From contig NC_061151.1 in assembly GCF_905220365.1 (NCBI RefSeq), positions 5,202,197-5,266,196 on the forward strand: DNA of 64,000 bases, written 5' to 3'. A program made the position numbers and the translations under genes. The notes below the pieces were generated by a model. The model was not told the origin of the DNA. It was given only the letters and a program-made list of their open reading frames with translations, and searched no databases. Shown here piece after piece: positions 51,447 to 62,039 of this stretch (position 1 is the stretch's first letter; every line of letters starts with the position of its first letter). The stretch comes from Vanessa cardui (Eukaryota; Arthropoda; Insecta; Lepidoptera; Nymphalidae).

Positions 51447-51828
51447 GTTGATGGTTAGTTTTTTAAATGTTGGTTTCCTTAAATATGTTAATAAATTAAT
51501 TTATTTTTTTATTTTTGTACTTTTTTCTGTTTTGTATATTTTCTATTCTATGTAAGCCCCTTTAGTGGTAAAAGCCTCCTCCCAATCTCTGTCGCCACTC
51601 TCGACCAAAGAGTTTCAGCTGTATCAGTACATCTTTGGAATAGTCTGCCTTGTTTTCGATTCTGTACCAAAGATATTATTACAGATAAATTTTATTGAGC
51701 TTTTTCTCATGAAAGAGAAATGGTGAATCGGAAAAATGTTAAACTAACTGAAGAAAGAAAAACACATAAAAAATACATCCCAACTAACACTTAAACACGA
51801 GCGAAGTTGCGGGCGAAAAGTAGTAATG
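51447..51828. other. Unassigned; Helitron-like 3' end
   Basis: 51793-51822 (ACACGAGCGAAGTTGCGGGC then GAAAAGTAG|T) resembles the 3' end of the Helitron at 7741. Confidence 0.4.
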
Positions 51829-52122
51829 ATTTTTTTTATGGCATAGATTGGTTGACGAGCAGATGGGCCACCTGATGGTAAGTGGTCACCATCACCCATA
51901 GACAATGACGCTGCAAGAAATATTAACTATTCCTTACATCGTCAATGTGCCATCAACCTTGGGAACTAAGTTGTTATGTCCCTTGTGCCTGCAGTTACAC
52001 TGGCTCACTCACCCTTCAAACCGGAACACAACAATACTGAGTACTGTTATTTGGCGGTAGAATAACTGATGAGTGGGTGGTACCTACCCAGACGGGCTTG
52101 CACAAAGCCTTACCACCAAGTA
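51829..52122 (-). mobile_element. R6 copy, near-intact
   Basis: TTTTTTTTATGGCATAGATTGG to CCTTACCACCAAGTAAAG. The ATGGCATAG at its A-tail end is the J3-type terminus. Confidence 0.9.
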
Positions 52123-52384
52123 AAGTAAAATGTTTAGAATTGAATATGATTATCGTTAATATCGTTAAATATTCGACTTCTATAATATTTCCCTTATGTT
52201 ATGAAGACATATTTTTATGTCTTTCTGAAGTAAATATATCCAGACCACACGGTGAACTTTATTAAGGAAGCTATTGTATGGAAATTCTATGGGAACGTTA
52301 AAACTTTGCTATTTATGCCTTTGCGTTGGAGGCGTACAAGAATATTTGATGTGATTTCAACGAATAATGGCCTTCATTATCATC
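52123..52384. other. No recognised feature
   Basis: Nothing supported. Confidence 0.4.
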
Positions 52385-52500
52385 ATTACATGGTATAAAA
52401 CAAAGTCGCTCACCGCTGTCTGTCCCTATGTATGTTTGATCTTTAAAATTATGCAACGGATTTTGATGCGGTATTTTTTCGTTGCGTTCAAAAGCTGTGC
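52385..52500 (+). mobile_element. HelA 5' part
   Basis: ACATGGTATAAAACAAAGTC, CTGTCTGTCCCTATGTATG, ATGCAACGGATTTTGATGCG. Confidence 0.75.
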
Positions 52501-52628
52501 AATAAGGAATGACTAAAGAGAGTGAGACCTACATAAAAAAATAGAGTGTTTAAATAAAACTACTTTAAGTAAATTAAAAACCCTATTTATCCTCTTTTTT
52601 TTAATCTAGTATAAGAGTACTAGTTATC

Positions 52629-52936
52629 AACAACAACAACAACAGCCTGTAAATTCCCACTGTTGGGCTGAAGGCCTCCCCTCCCTTTGAGGAGAAGGTT
52701 TTGGAATATATTTCAACACGCTGTTCCAATGCGGGTTGGTGGAATACACATGTGGCAGAATTTCTATGAAATTTGTCACATACAGGTTTCCTCACGATGT
52801 TTTCCTTCACCGCTGAGCACGAGATGAATTATAAAGACAAATTAAGCACATGAATCAGCGGTGCTTGCCTGGGTTTGAACCCGCAATCATCGGTTAAGAT
52901 ACACGAGTTCTAACCACTGGGCCATCTCGACTCACT
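52629..52936 (-). mobile_element. SINE-M copy with target-site duplication
   Basis: Exact TACTAGTTATC at 52618-52628 and 52937-52947; (CAA)n tail, complete head. Confidence 0.92.
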
Positions 52937-52947
52937 TACTAGTTATC

Positions 52948-53382
52948 TTTTCTATTTCTATAACTAACTACTAGTTATCATTTCATTTCATTTAAAGTAC
53001 TAGTTTTCAGCTTATTCGACCATAAGTCTTTTCAAAAATTGAAAGTATAGCGTGACAATACAAAAGTGCTTATAAAATCCTTCTTGAAACTAGAGTCTTT
53101 TTCCCTGGTTCAGTCGTCTTGTAATCCTCATTCTCCTCAAGAGAGAAAAGTTTTTAGTGGTCGAATATTTCTTGAGTAACTTGATCCAAACAGGCATCCA
53201 CAAGCCTTACCACCAAATGGGTGAGATTTGAACACTTTATTTGACGTGTCAACAAAAAATACAATAGGAAATTTGATGAACTAACAGAGGACAAAGTATT
53301 GAATCCTTTTTTTTGTCTAAATTTGCAATTTTTTGTATCAAAATATATTTCCAATAAGATTTTAAATTAACATGTTTATTTT
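52948..53382. other. Scraps of J1 and R6
   Basis: 53045-53100 (ACAATACAAAAGTGCTTATA) is a decayed J1 3' end; 53185-53218 (CCACAAGCCTTACCACCAAA) a decayed R6 start. Confidence 0.4.
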
Positions 53383-53551
53383 TATTATTAAAGTTATTAA
53401 TTTCGGGATATTTACCATGTTTTTTTATTTTTGGTGTAACTCGATTTTTCGACATTGTCTACGAATGTCTTGTTCACGAGACTGTAACGAGTCTGTCCGA
53501 ACAAAAATAAAAAACATGGTAAATATCCCGAAATTAATAACTTTAATAATA
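53383..53551. repeat. FB2 fold-back repeat, 50-bp arms
   Basis: GTTATTAATTTCGGGATATT and TACCATG followed by T-A-T runs (53383-53433) mirror 53502-53551 with a single-base length difference in a homopolymer. The 68-bp loop includes TTCGACATTGTCTACGAATG. Confidence 0.88.
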
Positions 53552-53699
53552 TTTTCAATAATTCGTCGTGGGTCAACCCATTCTATTTTTAAACTTTTTA
53601 CGTTCTTTTTGTTTTTTATAATCAAACTCTGATTGCTAGTAAATGTTACTGGCCTAAGAATTTCGACTACAAATTCTCTTACGAAGTTATATTTATTAA
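53552..53699. other. No recognised feature
   Basis: Nothing supported. Confidence 0.35.
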
Positions 53700-53870
53700 G
53701 TTATGGGGAGCACAGAAGATAGAATGCGTGAATCTTAAGCAAAGATCCCTAGAGTTTCTGTAAGCACTGCTGACTTTTCAAGCGCTTTATTTGTATGGAT
53801 AATTCATCTCCTAGTAAAACATTTCGAGGAAGTTTGCGTGTGTAGAATAAAACTTTGTCATTTGGGAATC
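53700..53870 (+). mobile_element. SINE-M copy, very old
   Basis: ATAGAATGCGTGAATCTTAA, GATAATTCATCTCC and AACATTTCGAGGAAGTTTGC keep the SINE-M order. Confidence 0.45.
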
Positions 53871-54430
53871 CATTTGAATTTCCTGATTAAGATCCAAGTT
53901 TCTTCTACCCAATATTGTGTCATTAAAAGCTGATAACTTTGATAACTAATAAATACTTTTAATAAATTTAAGTCAATAGAATTACTTGAATTTAATAAGT
54001 ACTTACTTCTTTCTATTTCTTTTCTCTGCCTTACTTCTCTAATGTTACCGAGATCAACTCGGTAAGGCAATTATAACGATTTAATCCATGACAATTGCTG
54101 TTACGATATCGGAGCGTCATGGTGGCCTGGTCAAGCGATCCTGTGATCGATGACCACAGAATACATATACCATTACTTCATGTGAGGAAAACTCATAACA
54201 TTTCCAGTGAGATCAAATAAAAGTGTGTTCAAATAGTTGCGTTTAAAAATCCTCTCATCAAAGGTTTGATAAAAAAGATTAAACCTATAAAACCTTTTTT
54301 GTACACCCGTCGCTCTATAAGTTAACTGAACTTTGTAATATATAGTTAGGAAATTTCTTTATCCCTATAACTGTATAAAAAAAGATCCAGCCTCAGAACT
54401 GCCATTTTGTTTGAGCTCTTAGACAGTAAG
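53871..54430. other. No recognised feature
   Basis: GGTGGCCTGGTCAAGCGATC near 54122 is tRNA-like but lacks a B box. Confidence 0.4.
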
Positions 54431-54479
54431 GCCATTAAGCATAACTTGTGATTTTAAATCACAAGTTATGCTTAATGGC
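54431..54479. repeat. Perfect 49-bp palindrome, 24-bp arms, 1-nt centre
   Basis: GCCATTAAGCATAACTTGTG plus ATTT (54431-54454), T, then the exact reverse complement (54456-54479). ATCTCTTTTAAAGAGAT follows at 54484-54500, itself nearly self-complementary. Confidence 0.92.
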
Positions 54480-54564
54480 TGATAATCTCTTTTAAAGAGA
54501 TCATCAGTTCTTTGTTAAGGATTTCAAACTTTAAATCTACAGCTGTGATTAGTTTGGATTGACA

Positions 54565-54866
54565 ACAAAACAACAACAGCCTGTAAATTCCCACTGCTGG
54601 GCTAAAGGCCTCCTCTCCCTTTGAGGAGAAGGTTTGGAACATATTCCTCCACGCTGTTCCAATGCGGGTTGGTGGAATGCACATGTGGCAGAATTTCTAT
54701 GAAATTTGTCACATGCAGGTTTCCTCACGATGTTTTCCTTCACCGCTGAGCACGAGATGAATTATAAAGACTAATTAAGCACATGAATCAGCGGTGCCTG
54801 CCTGGGTTTGAACCCGCTATCATCGGTTAAGATGCTCGCGTTCTTAGCACTGGGCCATCTCGACTG
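54565..54866 (-). mobile_element. SINE-M copy with target-site duplication
   Basis: Exact 13-bp GTTTGGATTGACA at 54552-54564 and 54867-54879. Confidence 0.92.
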
Positions 54867-54879
54867 GTTTGGATTGACA

Positions 54880-55078
54880 TGATGAGTTATTTGCAAAATG
54901 ATGAAGATATACAGAACAAAGAGTACGATGTAAAGGAAAGCGGAATCCCAAGAGGTAAGAAGTATAACTCCAATTTGTCTGATTTGGCGTTTTATTATAG
55001 TTAAACTTTCAAGGTTATTTCAAGGAAGGTCGTTTGTCATGAATTCATATCCATTTTGGGTACTAAACATGTTTGAAA
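54880..55078. other. No recognised feature
   Basis: Nothing supported. Confidence 0.4.
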
Positions 55079-55308
55079 TAAATAAATAAATATTGGACAA
55101 CATCACATATAGTACTCTGGTCCCAATGGAATCAGCTAAACTTGTGTTATGAAAAATCAGAAGTAACGACGGTACCACAGACACCCAGACCCAAGACAAC
55201 ATAGAAACTAATGAACTTTTTACATCGACTCAAGAAATCGAACTCAGGATCTCGGAGTGGCCTATCCATGAAAACTGGTGTACACACCACTCGATCACTG
55301 AGGTCGTC
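55079..55308 (-). mobile_element. SINE-V copy
   Basis: AATAAATAAATATTGGACAA tail side, AAGAAATCGAACTCAGGATC B-box side (mutated), ATCACTGAGGTCGTC head. Confidence 0.87.
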
Positions 55309-55734
55309 AAAACTAAACTGGTATGTAATAAAAATTCTGTTCCATTTTTAAACGTTGCACAGAAGATATGTTTGAAGCGAGTTCAATATTTTATTCAGTA
55401 GGTTTTTAAGAGACATTTGTATGTCATACCTAAGACGACATAACAAGCGCCCAGGGCCTGAGTCCGGGACTTCTAAAGACAAATTGTATGGCGTATAAAA
55501 ATATGAATTGGGTACCCTGGACCTTTTTTTATATTACGATTTTCGCCAAATTATTCAGAATTAAGGTTCTTATTTCACGTGACCAAATTTGAGTCATTTA
55601 TTTCCAGGAATAACTTTAAGGGTTGGTTTTGTTAAGTTGTCGTCATCTTCCATGAAAGGCGTTGAGCTGATCAATGTTATTGTATTTTTTGAACTGAAAC
55701 ATCAGTAATTAACACTCAATAGATTATTAAACTG
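55309..55734. other. No recognised feature
   Basis: 55430-55475 (CCCAGGGCCTGAGTCCGGGA) may be a tRNA-like remnant. Confidence 0.35.
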
Positions 55735-55800
55735 TGGTGACAGTTATTTGATACGGGACATTTACCATATTTTTTTAGATGGTGGAGCTCGATATCATAT
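55735..55800. repeat. FB2 fragment
   Basis: GATACGGGACATTTACCATA and GGTGGAGCTCGATATC match FB2; cut by the next SINE-M. Confidence 0.5.
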
Positions 55801-55803
55801 ATG

Positions 55804-56105
55804 GAGCTGAGATGGCCCAGTGGTTAGAACGCGTGTATCTTAACCGATGATTCCGAGTTCAAACCCAGGACCACCATTGAACATTCATGTGCTGAACTTG
55901 AGTTTTAACTGATCTCGTGCTCAGCGGTGAAGGAAAACATCGTGAAGATACCTGCATTTGTCTAATTTCATAGAAATTTTGCCACATGTGCAATTCACCA
56001 ACCCGCATAGGAACAGCGTGGTGGAATAAGTTCCCAACCCTCTCCTTAATTAAAGAGGAGGAACCAGCCCAGCAGTGGGAAATTTACAGGCTTTTACTTT
56101 AATTT
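55804..56105 (+). mobile_element. SINE-M copy, ACTTT-tail type
   Basis: GAGCTGAGATGGCCCAGTGG head, CTCTCCTTAATTAAAGAGGA, tail TTTTACTTTAATTTACTTTA. Confidence 0.9.
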
Positions 56106-56296
56106 ACTTTAACTGGCATTTTCTGCTTACAAATTTCTCAATTGAAAACTCTGAACTACTAGCACAAAGGTGTACAAATTGTTCGACAAAAGAATTACTC
56201 ACTCTGTGTTGTGGTAAGCCGAGGTAACAAGTTTATGTTTATCTTTTGAATTGATGACCTACAGCAGGACTGTATGCGGGTCAAACGTCAATTCTT
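56106..56296. other. No recognised feature
   Basis: Nothing supported. Confidence 0.4.
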
Positions 56297-56870
56297 TTGT
56301 TTTTTTTTTTTTTTAATATTGACCTTTATCTGTGTGGAACGCACAGATTATTTCGCCAATGTCACATCTGTCAATTCGAACGTTTTCAAACGTCAAAATT
56401 ATTTATTTATTTAATTGGGAAACAAAAAATTATAATTATACTCAATAATAAAAAATAAATATAAGAAAAACATAAATCAATGAAGTTTCCATTTAAAATT
56501 AATAGAAACAAATGACATATTATATTAAAAATTAAAACAAAAACAGAAAGCACAGAATGCAAGTGAAACTGCTATTGTTTAATTGTATGACGTAAATTAA
56601 ATTGAAATTCGCTAATTTTTGTGTTAAATATATCTAATTCTTTAAAATGTTTGTTATAACTTTTACATGCACGTAACAAGAACATATTCTTTGAATAGTC
56701 ACAGTTACAAAGGGGTACAAAAACTAAAGTTTGGTTTCTCGAGTTAAGGCGAGGACATTTAAAAAGTATATTATTAAAGGGACTTTTAGAATCAACAATG
56801 TTATGGACAATTTTATATAAAAAAAAATTTACCATCTACTTCTCTCACAATATCTACGCAATATATGTTA
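56297..56870 (-). mobile_element. J4 LINE 3' end with poly(A) tail
   Basis: Minus-strand C-terminal coding sequence, about 250 bp of 3'UTR, and a 16-20 nt poly(A) (T run near 56299-56316). Confidence 0.7.
56572..56835 (-). pseudogene. J4 reverse-transcriptase C-terminus
   Basis: An 87-codon frame reads FFLYKIVHNIVDSKSPFNNI, CPRLNSRNQTLVFVP, LLRACKSYNKHFKELDIF and a stop. FLYK(I)..N..(D)S, P(R)..(N)SR and (A)C..YN.....(D)IF is a recurrent C-terminus of insect non-LTR RT proteins, different from J1-J3. The frame is shifted just upstream: RRYCERSRW occurs in another frame where (L/R)R.Y is expected. The copy is 5'-truncated and inactive. Confidence 0.6.
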
Positions 56871-56875
56871 GCTGG

Positions 56876-57030
56876 ATAGTCTTTATTCAAGTAGACCCAT
56901 AAAAACAATTTGGTCTAGTCATATTATAGTTTTGAATGAAATGAAAAGTTACTACCGTTTCGGAAAGAAGATTCTACCGAGAAGAACCGCCAAGAAATTG
57001 ATTACTTATTCTCCAATTTTAATTACAGAG
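56876..57030 (-). mobile_element. J1-like 3'UTR copy, diverged
   Basis: TCTTTATTCAAGTAGACCCA, CGTTTCGGAAAGAAGATTCT, GAGAAGAACCGCCAAGAAAT. Confidence 0.7.
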
Positions 57031-57032
57031 TA

Positions 57033-57320
57033 TTTTTTTTGTATATGTTGGCGGACGAGCATATGGGCCACCTGATGGTAAGTGGTTAGCATCACCCATA
57101 GACAATGAAGCTGTAAGAAAAACTAACTATTCATTACATCGTCAATGTGCCACTACCCTTGAGAACTAAGATGTTATGTCCCTTGTGCATGTAGTTACAC
57201 TGGCTCACTCACCCTTCAAACCGGAACATAACAATACAGAGTACTGTTATTTGGCGGTAGAATAATTGATAAGTGGGTGGTACCTACCTAGAAGGGCTTG
57301 GATAAAGCCCTACCACCAAT
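57033..57320 (-). mobile_element. R6 copy
   Basis: GTTGGCGGACGAGCATATGG to CCCTACCACCAAT. Confidence 0.88.
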
Positions 57321-57822
57321 ATGTACTACCAGTATGTCAACAAACAATTATTATTATTTTATGTGTATCCTATATATCAAAAAAAAAAAATAAGTCCAGA
57401 AGTCCTATATTCAATAATACTCAGTCCTTTTTTATCTTTATTATAATCTTTTATTGGGCAATACGGCGTGAAAGCGTTCTACTTCTACAATTAAAAAAAA
57501 AAATTAAAAGCTTATGGATGACCTTGGAAATGAAACGATCGCATCCCGGTCGTTGCGTTGTTATAATTAAAAAAGTAAGTAATACTAAAATCTGACAAAA
57601 AAACACTCGTTGAATTTATGAAGGCGGTTTATCTCAGGTAAGAATATTTTCTTTTTCAAAACAGTTTTAAAGAAAATCATTGAGTAAGTCCTGTGAGTAA
57701 GTGAGGTCCTTTGGTCCTTTGATTTAACCAATTTTAATGGTAAGTGAACCAGTGTATTTTTTAGTGTATTAATTGTCTATTATTTATTTTTTATCTATAT
57801 GATATGATTGCAATATATTTCT
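57321..57822. other. Unassigned
   Basis: A runs at 57378 and 57493; 57600-57660 (TTGAATTTATGAAGGCGGTT) hints at a decayed J2 3'UTR. Confidence 0.35.
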
Positions 57823-57868
57823 ATTGAATTAATTATTGTTGGACAGTTCGAACAATAATTAATTCAAT
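57823..57868. repeat. Perfect hairpin, 18-bp arms
   Basis: ATTGAATTAATTATTGTT (57823-57840), loop GGACAGTTCG, AACAATAATTAATTCAAT (57851-57868). Confidence 0.88.
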
Positions 57869-58584
57869 GGACAATATCGAAAACGATATTTAAATTCGAA
57901 AATAGAACAAAAAAAATTGATTTATTTTTTTAATTTTTTATTCAAAACCATTACGATTATGGCAACACAAACCATACTTGTAACATTGGCCTGTGCGTTT
58001 CCATGGCGACTTCATCGATTGATACGCTATCTCCATCTCTTTTATACTCGAATCGTTATAGATATATATGTCCTGCTCGCGCAGTTATTATACAACTTCT
58101 AGCGATTTTGTATTTTTCTTTGTTAAGTGTTGTAACTGTTGCAATATATTAGGTATTAGACTTGCATAAAGTAACTTTCTTTCTCTTTCAACTTCACTTT
58201 CTCTTTCAGTCTTTAAATATTCAGAACAGTTCTCATCAATAAGGATATTGATGGAATACTTATTGTTGTAGGTATTTATAGGATCTTTTATATAATAATA
58301 ATAAAGATTTATTGGTCAAGTTGCACTACAACACAATAACAATCTTATTCACATATAAAAACAGTATAAAAAACATAATAAATTAAAATTACACAAAAAA
58401 ATAATAATATTATAATAGAAAAAGGGAAGAAAAAAAAATTGTGCTGCAGTACAACAATACCAAATGGAGATTCGCTCAGTAAAAGAAGAAGCATCAATGA
58501 TGCTTCTAAACTGATTTTCAGCGGTCTCCAGAAGGTATGCGCTGACAGCTGTGACACAAAAAAAAATAGTAATAAAAGTAATAA
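57869..58584. other. Unassigned
   Basis: A 61-codon frame (57917-58102) includes MATQTILVTLACAFPWRLHR but shows no domain and no splice context. 58420-58437 is A-rich. Confidence 0.3.
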
Positions 58585-58608
58585 TATATAAGTAAATAAT
58601 ATATATAA

Positions 58609-58643
<35 letters not shown>

Positions 58644-58645
58644 TA
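58585..58645. repeat. (TA)n microsatellite
   Basis: About 20 TA units at 58599-58640. The 127- and 131-codon minus-strand frames across it are translations of this low-complexity DNA. Confidence 0.9.
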
Positions 58646-58827
58646 AATTTTATAATTTGTACTTGACAAGAAAGTCTGTATGTGTTTTTGTCTCGTTTCC
58701 TTATTGTATATACAATAAGATACAACATGCCATGAAAATCTCATTAATAGTGAAGCCTATTTTTGCTGTACATAGAAGATCGGTTGTGGTCTCATTGAAG
58801 AGCTTCAGCTGTAGACGTGCAGAAAAT

Positions 58828-59067
58828 GACGACCTCCGTGGTCTAGTGGTGTGTACACCGGTTTTCATGGGTACGCCACTCTGAGGTCCCGGGTTCGATT
58901 CCCGGCCGAGTCGATGTAGATTACCATTAGTTTTCTATGTTGTTTTGGGTCTGGGTGTTTGTGGTACCGTCGTTACGTCTGATTTCCATAACACAAGTGC
59001 TTCAGCTACTTACATTGGAATTAGAGTAATGTATGTGATGTTTTCTCATATTTATTTATTTATTTAA
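58828..59067 (+). mobile_element. SINE-V copy, near-intact
   Basis: GACGACCTCCGTGGTCTAG, GGGTTCGATTCCCGGCCG, GTGATGTTTTCTCATA, tail (TTTA)n. Best SINE-V reference in the window. Confidence 0.92.
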
Positions 59068-59290
59068 TTCAAAGAGGATTCTTGATTTCTAAAATGTGAT
59101 TTAACCAAGAATCAATATTTGGAAACGGAAAAGAGCTTCTGTCCGGTTAGAGAGCGACACTACGGCTATATAAGAAAAAAAAATGAAAGTCATTATCAAA
59201 ATAAAAGGAAATTAATATCGACAAACTAAAATTCTAACTAAACTAATATATACTATTTGTCATTAAGTTTCATTTAAAATGGATTCCTCA
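59068..59290. other. No recognised feature
   Basis: Nothing supported. Confidence 0.4.
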
Positions 59291-59535
59291 TTTTGGCGCC
59301 AAGAGACTTGGAGTTAATGACAAATCCGCAGATATTTTTAACTTTGCCGTTTCGTAAATTCAAATCGTTTATAAAAAATACATTGGTAAATAAGGCATAT
59401 TATTGGATACAAGATTTTGTAGATGTTAAAAAGCGTGGAATTAATACCTGTTGACTTCCAAGCAGGATACGTTACATACATATATTATTAAATTTAACTA
59501 ACATGATTGGACTATTAAGTGTTAAAATTCGAACG
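59291..59535 (+). mobile_element. J1 copy, ORF end plus part of 3'UTR
   Basis: Reads LTLPFRKFKSFIKNTLVNKA then YYWIQDFVDVKKRG, one base short of frame at the end (DVKKRG instead of DDKKAWS). The 3'UTR breaks off at 59535. Confidence 0.8.
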
Positions 59536-59865
59536 ATTTTGAGTGAAAAATAAAATGTAGAAATATACGATCGGCCGATTTCAATAATACGTGTTTAAAT
59601 CAAATTATTTTATTACTTTTTAGTTATCACTTTATTATAGAAGTCGGTGTTATTTTTTAGAAAAAAATATTATAAATGTGTTTATTTGAAATGAGTAGCT
59701 ATGCAAGTTTCTTTTTTTGTAACGGTAGATTTTGAAACGGTGGTAGTATCAAATTATCGACGATTCAAAAAGTTTCAATGTGAAGCTTACTTAAATAAAA
59801 TTGATTTCATTTGATTTGATGAATCGATAATCGATACTTCTCATTAGTTATTATCAATAAAATAA
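59536..59865. mobile_element. Scraps of ACC repeat and a J1/J2 tail
   Basis: 59605-59655 (TTATTACTTTTTAGTTATCA, GAAGTCGGTGTTA) is ACC-like; 59700-59820 (GAAACGGTGGTAGTATCA, TTTGATTTGATGAAT) is a LINE tail. Confidence 0.45.
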
Positions 59866-60147
59866 ATGATTACACGTGCCGATGATATCGGGTTCAAACC
59901 CAGGCAAGCACCAGTGAATTTTCATGTGCTTTATTTATGTTTATAATTGATCTCGTTTTCAGCTGTGAAAAAAAATATCGTAAGGAAACCTGCATGTGTC
60001 TTATTTCATAGAAATTCTGCCACGTGTGTATTCTGTCCAATGCGAGTTGCATTGGAATAGCGCGGTGGAATATTTCGAACCCTCTCCTCAAAGGTAGAGG
60101 AGACCTTAGCCCAGCAGTGGGAAGTTTATAGGCTGTTATTGTTGTTA
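59866..60147 (+). mobile_element. SINE-M copy, head truncated before the A box
   Basis: B box GGTTCAAACCC present, body and GGCTGTTATTGTTG tail complete. Confidence 0.85.
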
Positions 60148-60560
60148 CAACTTGGTAAATATTAATCATCTTAACAGAGGAATGTTATAAGATCCTTAAA
60201 AACAATAAAGGAAACATATAACATAAAACCGATTATATCTATATAATTCTTCACAGCAGTAATTTATCGCGGTTTAGGGGTTGAATTCATCCCTTTAGAC
60301 ACAACAGCAACTAATTTTTGTTTTAATTAAATGTTTGCTGGATTTATGGTTAATTATTTTTTGGTATTTCAGAGTTATGGGTTTGGGATTCATGACTTTG
60401 GGACAGAGCATCGTAGCGATCATCACGTTGAAAAGTAATTAAATCTTACAGTATGTAAATATATATTTTATATTAGTGAAAAATATATATTCTGCATTTC
60501 TGAAACTGATTTTTCTTTAGAGTCAAAACGACTCCTTAGGCTTATAAGGTGGTGGTGGTA
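60148..60560. other. No recognised feature
   Basis: Nothing supported. Confidence 0.45.
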
Positions 60561-60836
60561 TCTTGCTGGTAGGGCTTTGTGCAAAGTACCACCCAAACAT
60601 CAGATATTCTACCGCCAAAGAACAGTACTCAGTATTGTTGTGTTCCGGTTTGGAAGGGTGAGTGAGCCAGTGTAACTACAGGCACAAGTGACATAGCATC
60701 TTAGTTCCCAAGGTTGGTGGCGCATTGTCGATGTAAGGAATGGTTAATATTTCTTACAGCGTCATTGTCTATGGGTAATGGTGCCCTCTTATCATCAGGT
60801 GGCACTTATGTTCGTCCGCCAATCTATAACATAACA
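60561..60836 (+). mobile_element. R6 copy
   Basis: TCTTGCTGGTAGGGCTTTGT, a 16-bp deletion after GCAAAG, end CCAATCTATAACATAACAAA. Confidence 0.85.
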
Positions 60837-61196
60837 AAGGGATACATTGAACGTTAACATATATTTTAATGTTCTATGTTAGAATTAAATTCGAGAAGTT
60901 AGACTATGCTGATGTTTACTGATCAGCTATTAACTCTGAATGGATACTAAAACGTCTTAAGTACACTTAATTGACGATAAAACCGGACGTGAGTGAAACA
61001 ATAGTGATCACTTCACGGTTGGCATCGTACTGGCATTGGTTGTTTAGACACTTGTCAAATGTGTAAACAATAATGGCTTTTCTGGAATCTATTAAATAAC
61101 ATGCGTTATATTTCTGATATTCCTGATATATGCAACTAATGTGTTCTAATTAGTGGAACTGGTATTGAGTGAATATTTCAAATACTTTACATTTTT
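60837..61196. other. No recognised feature
   Basis: Nothing supported. Confidence 0.45.
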
Positions 61197-61498
61197 ACTT
61201 GGTGGTAGGGCTTTTTGCAAGCCCGTCTGGGTAGGTACCACCAACTAACCAGTTATTCTACCGCCAAATAACAGTACTCAGTATTGTTGTGTTCCGGTTT
61301 GAAGGGTGAGTGAGCCAGTGTAACTATAGGCACAAGGGACATAAAATCTTAGTTTCCATGGTTGGTGGCACATTGACGATGTAAGGAATAGTTAATATTT
61401 CTTACAGCGTCATTGTCTATGGGTGATGGTGACCACTTACCATCAGGTGGTCCATATGCTCGTCCACCAACCTATACCATAAAAAAAAATAAAAAAAA
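61197..61498 (+). mobile_element. R6 copy, near-intact
   Basis: ACTTGGTGGTAGGGCTTTTT to CCAACCTATACCATAAAAAA with a long A-rich tail. Best R6 reference. Confidence 0.92.
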
Positions 61499-61630
61499 CT
61501 CTACTTATTCTGTAGGTGAAAAACTCAAAAATGACTAAACATATGTATTTTATACGGTTATCAGTAATGCACGAAGTGATAAGCCAGGTTTAAGAGTTTC
61601 ATTGATTAAAATTTTGTATTAATTGTCTGT

Positions 61631-61862
61631 AATGATTGCCCAGAGATTGGAACACGTACGTCTTAACCGATGATTGCGGGTTCGAAAGGAAGTACTAATG
61701 AATATTCATGGCTTAATTTGTGTTTATAATTCATCATTCGTCGGTGAAAGAAAACATCGGAAGAAAACCTGCATTTGTCTAATGTCAACCAAATTCTACC
61801 AAATGTATTCACCCGCGATAAAGCAGCGTGGTGGAATATACTCCAAACCTTTGTTGGAATAA
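61631..61862 (+). mobile_element. SINE-M copy, diverged
   Basis: GATTGCCCAGAGATTGGAAC, GCGGGTTCGAAAGG, GCAGCGTGGTGGAATATACT; tail missing. Confidence 0.75.
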
Positions 61863-61889
61863 TACAAAAACTCTCCTCACAATGAATAC

Positions 61890-62035
61890 TAATTGTTTAT
61901 AAAAAATACATTGGTAAAAAAGTCATATTATTCGATACAAAATTTTGTAGATGATAAAAAGCGTGGAATTAATACCTGTTGACTTCCAGGCAGGATACAT
62001 TACATACATATACAATTGTATTTAACTAACATGAC
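61890..62035 (+). mobile_element. J1 fragment
   Basis: ORF end (AAAAATACATTGGTAAAAAA, GATGATAAAAAGCGTGG) and the first 90 bp of 3'UTR. Confidence 0.8.
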
Positions 62036-62039
62036 TGAC

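Noticed and set aside
57266..57595. A 109-codon plus-strand frame.
   Set aside because: It starts inside R6 (GWYLPRRA is shared by all such copies) and continues into A-rich sequence.
58345..58744. Two overlapping minus-strand frames of 127 and 131 codons.
   Set aside because: They translate a (TA)n microsatellite and AT-rich flanks (IYIYIYIY); no protein character.
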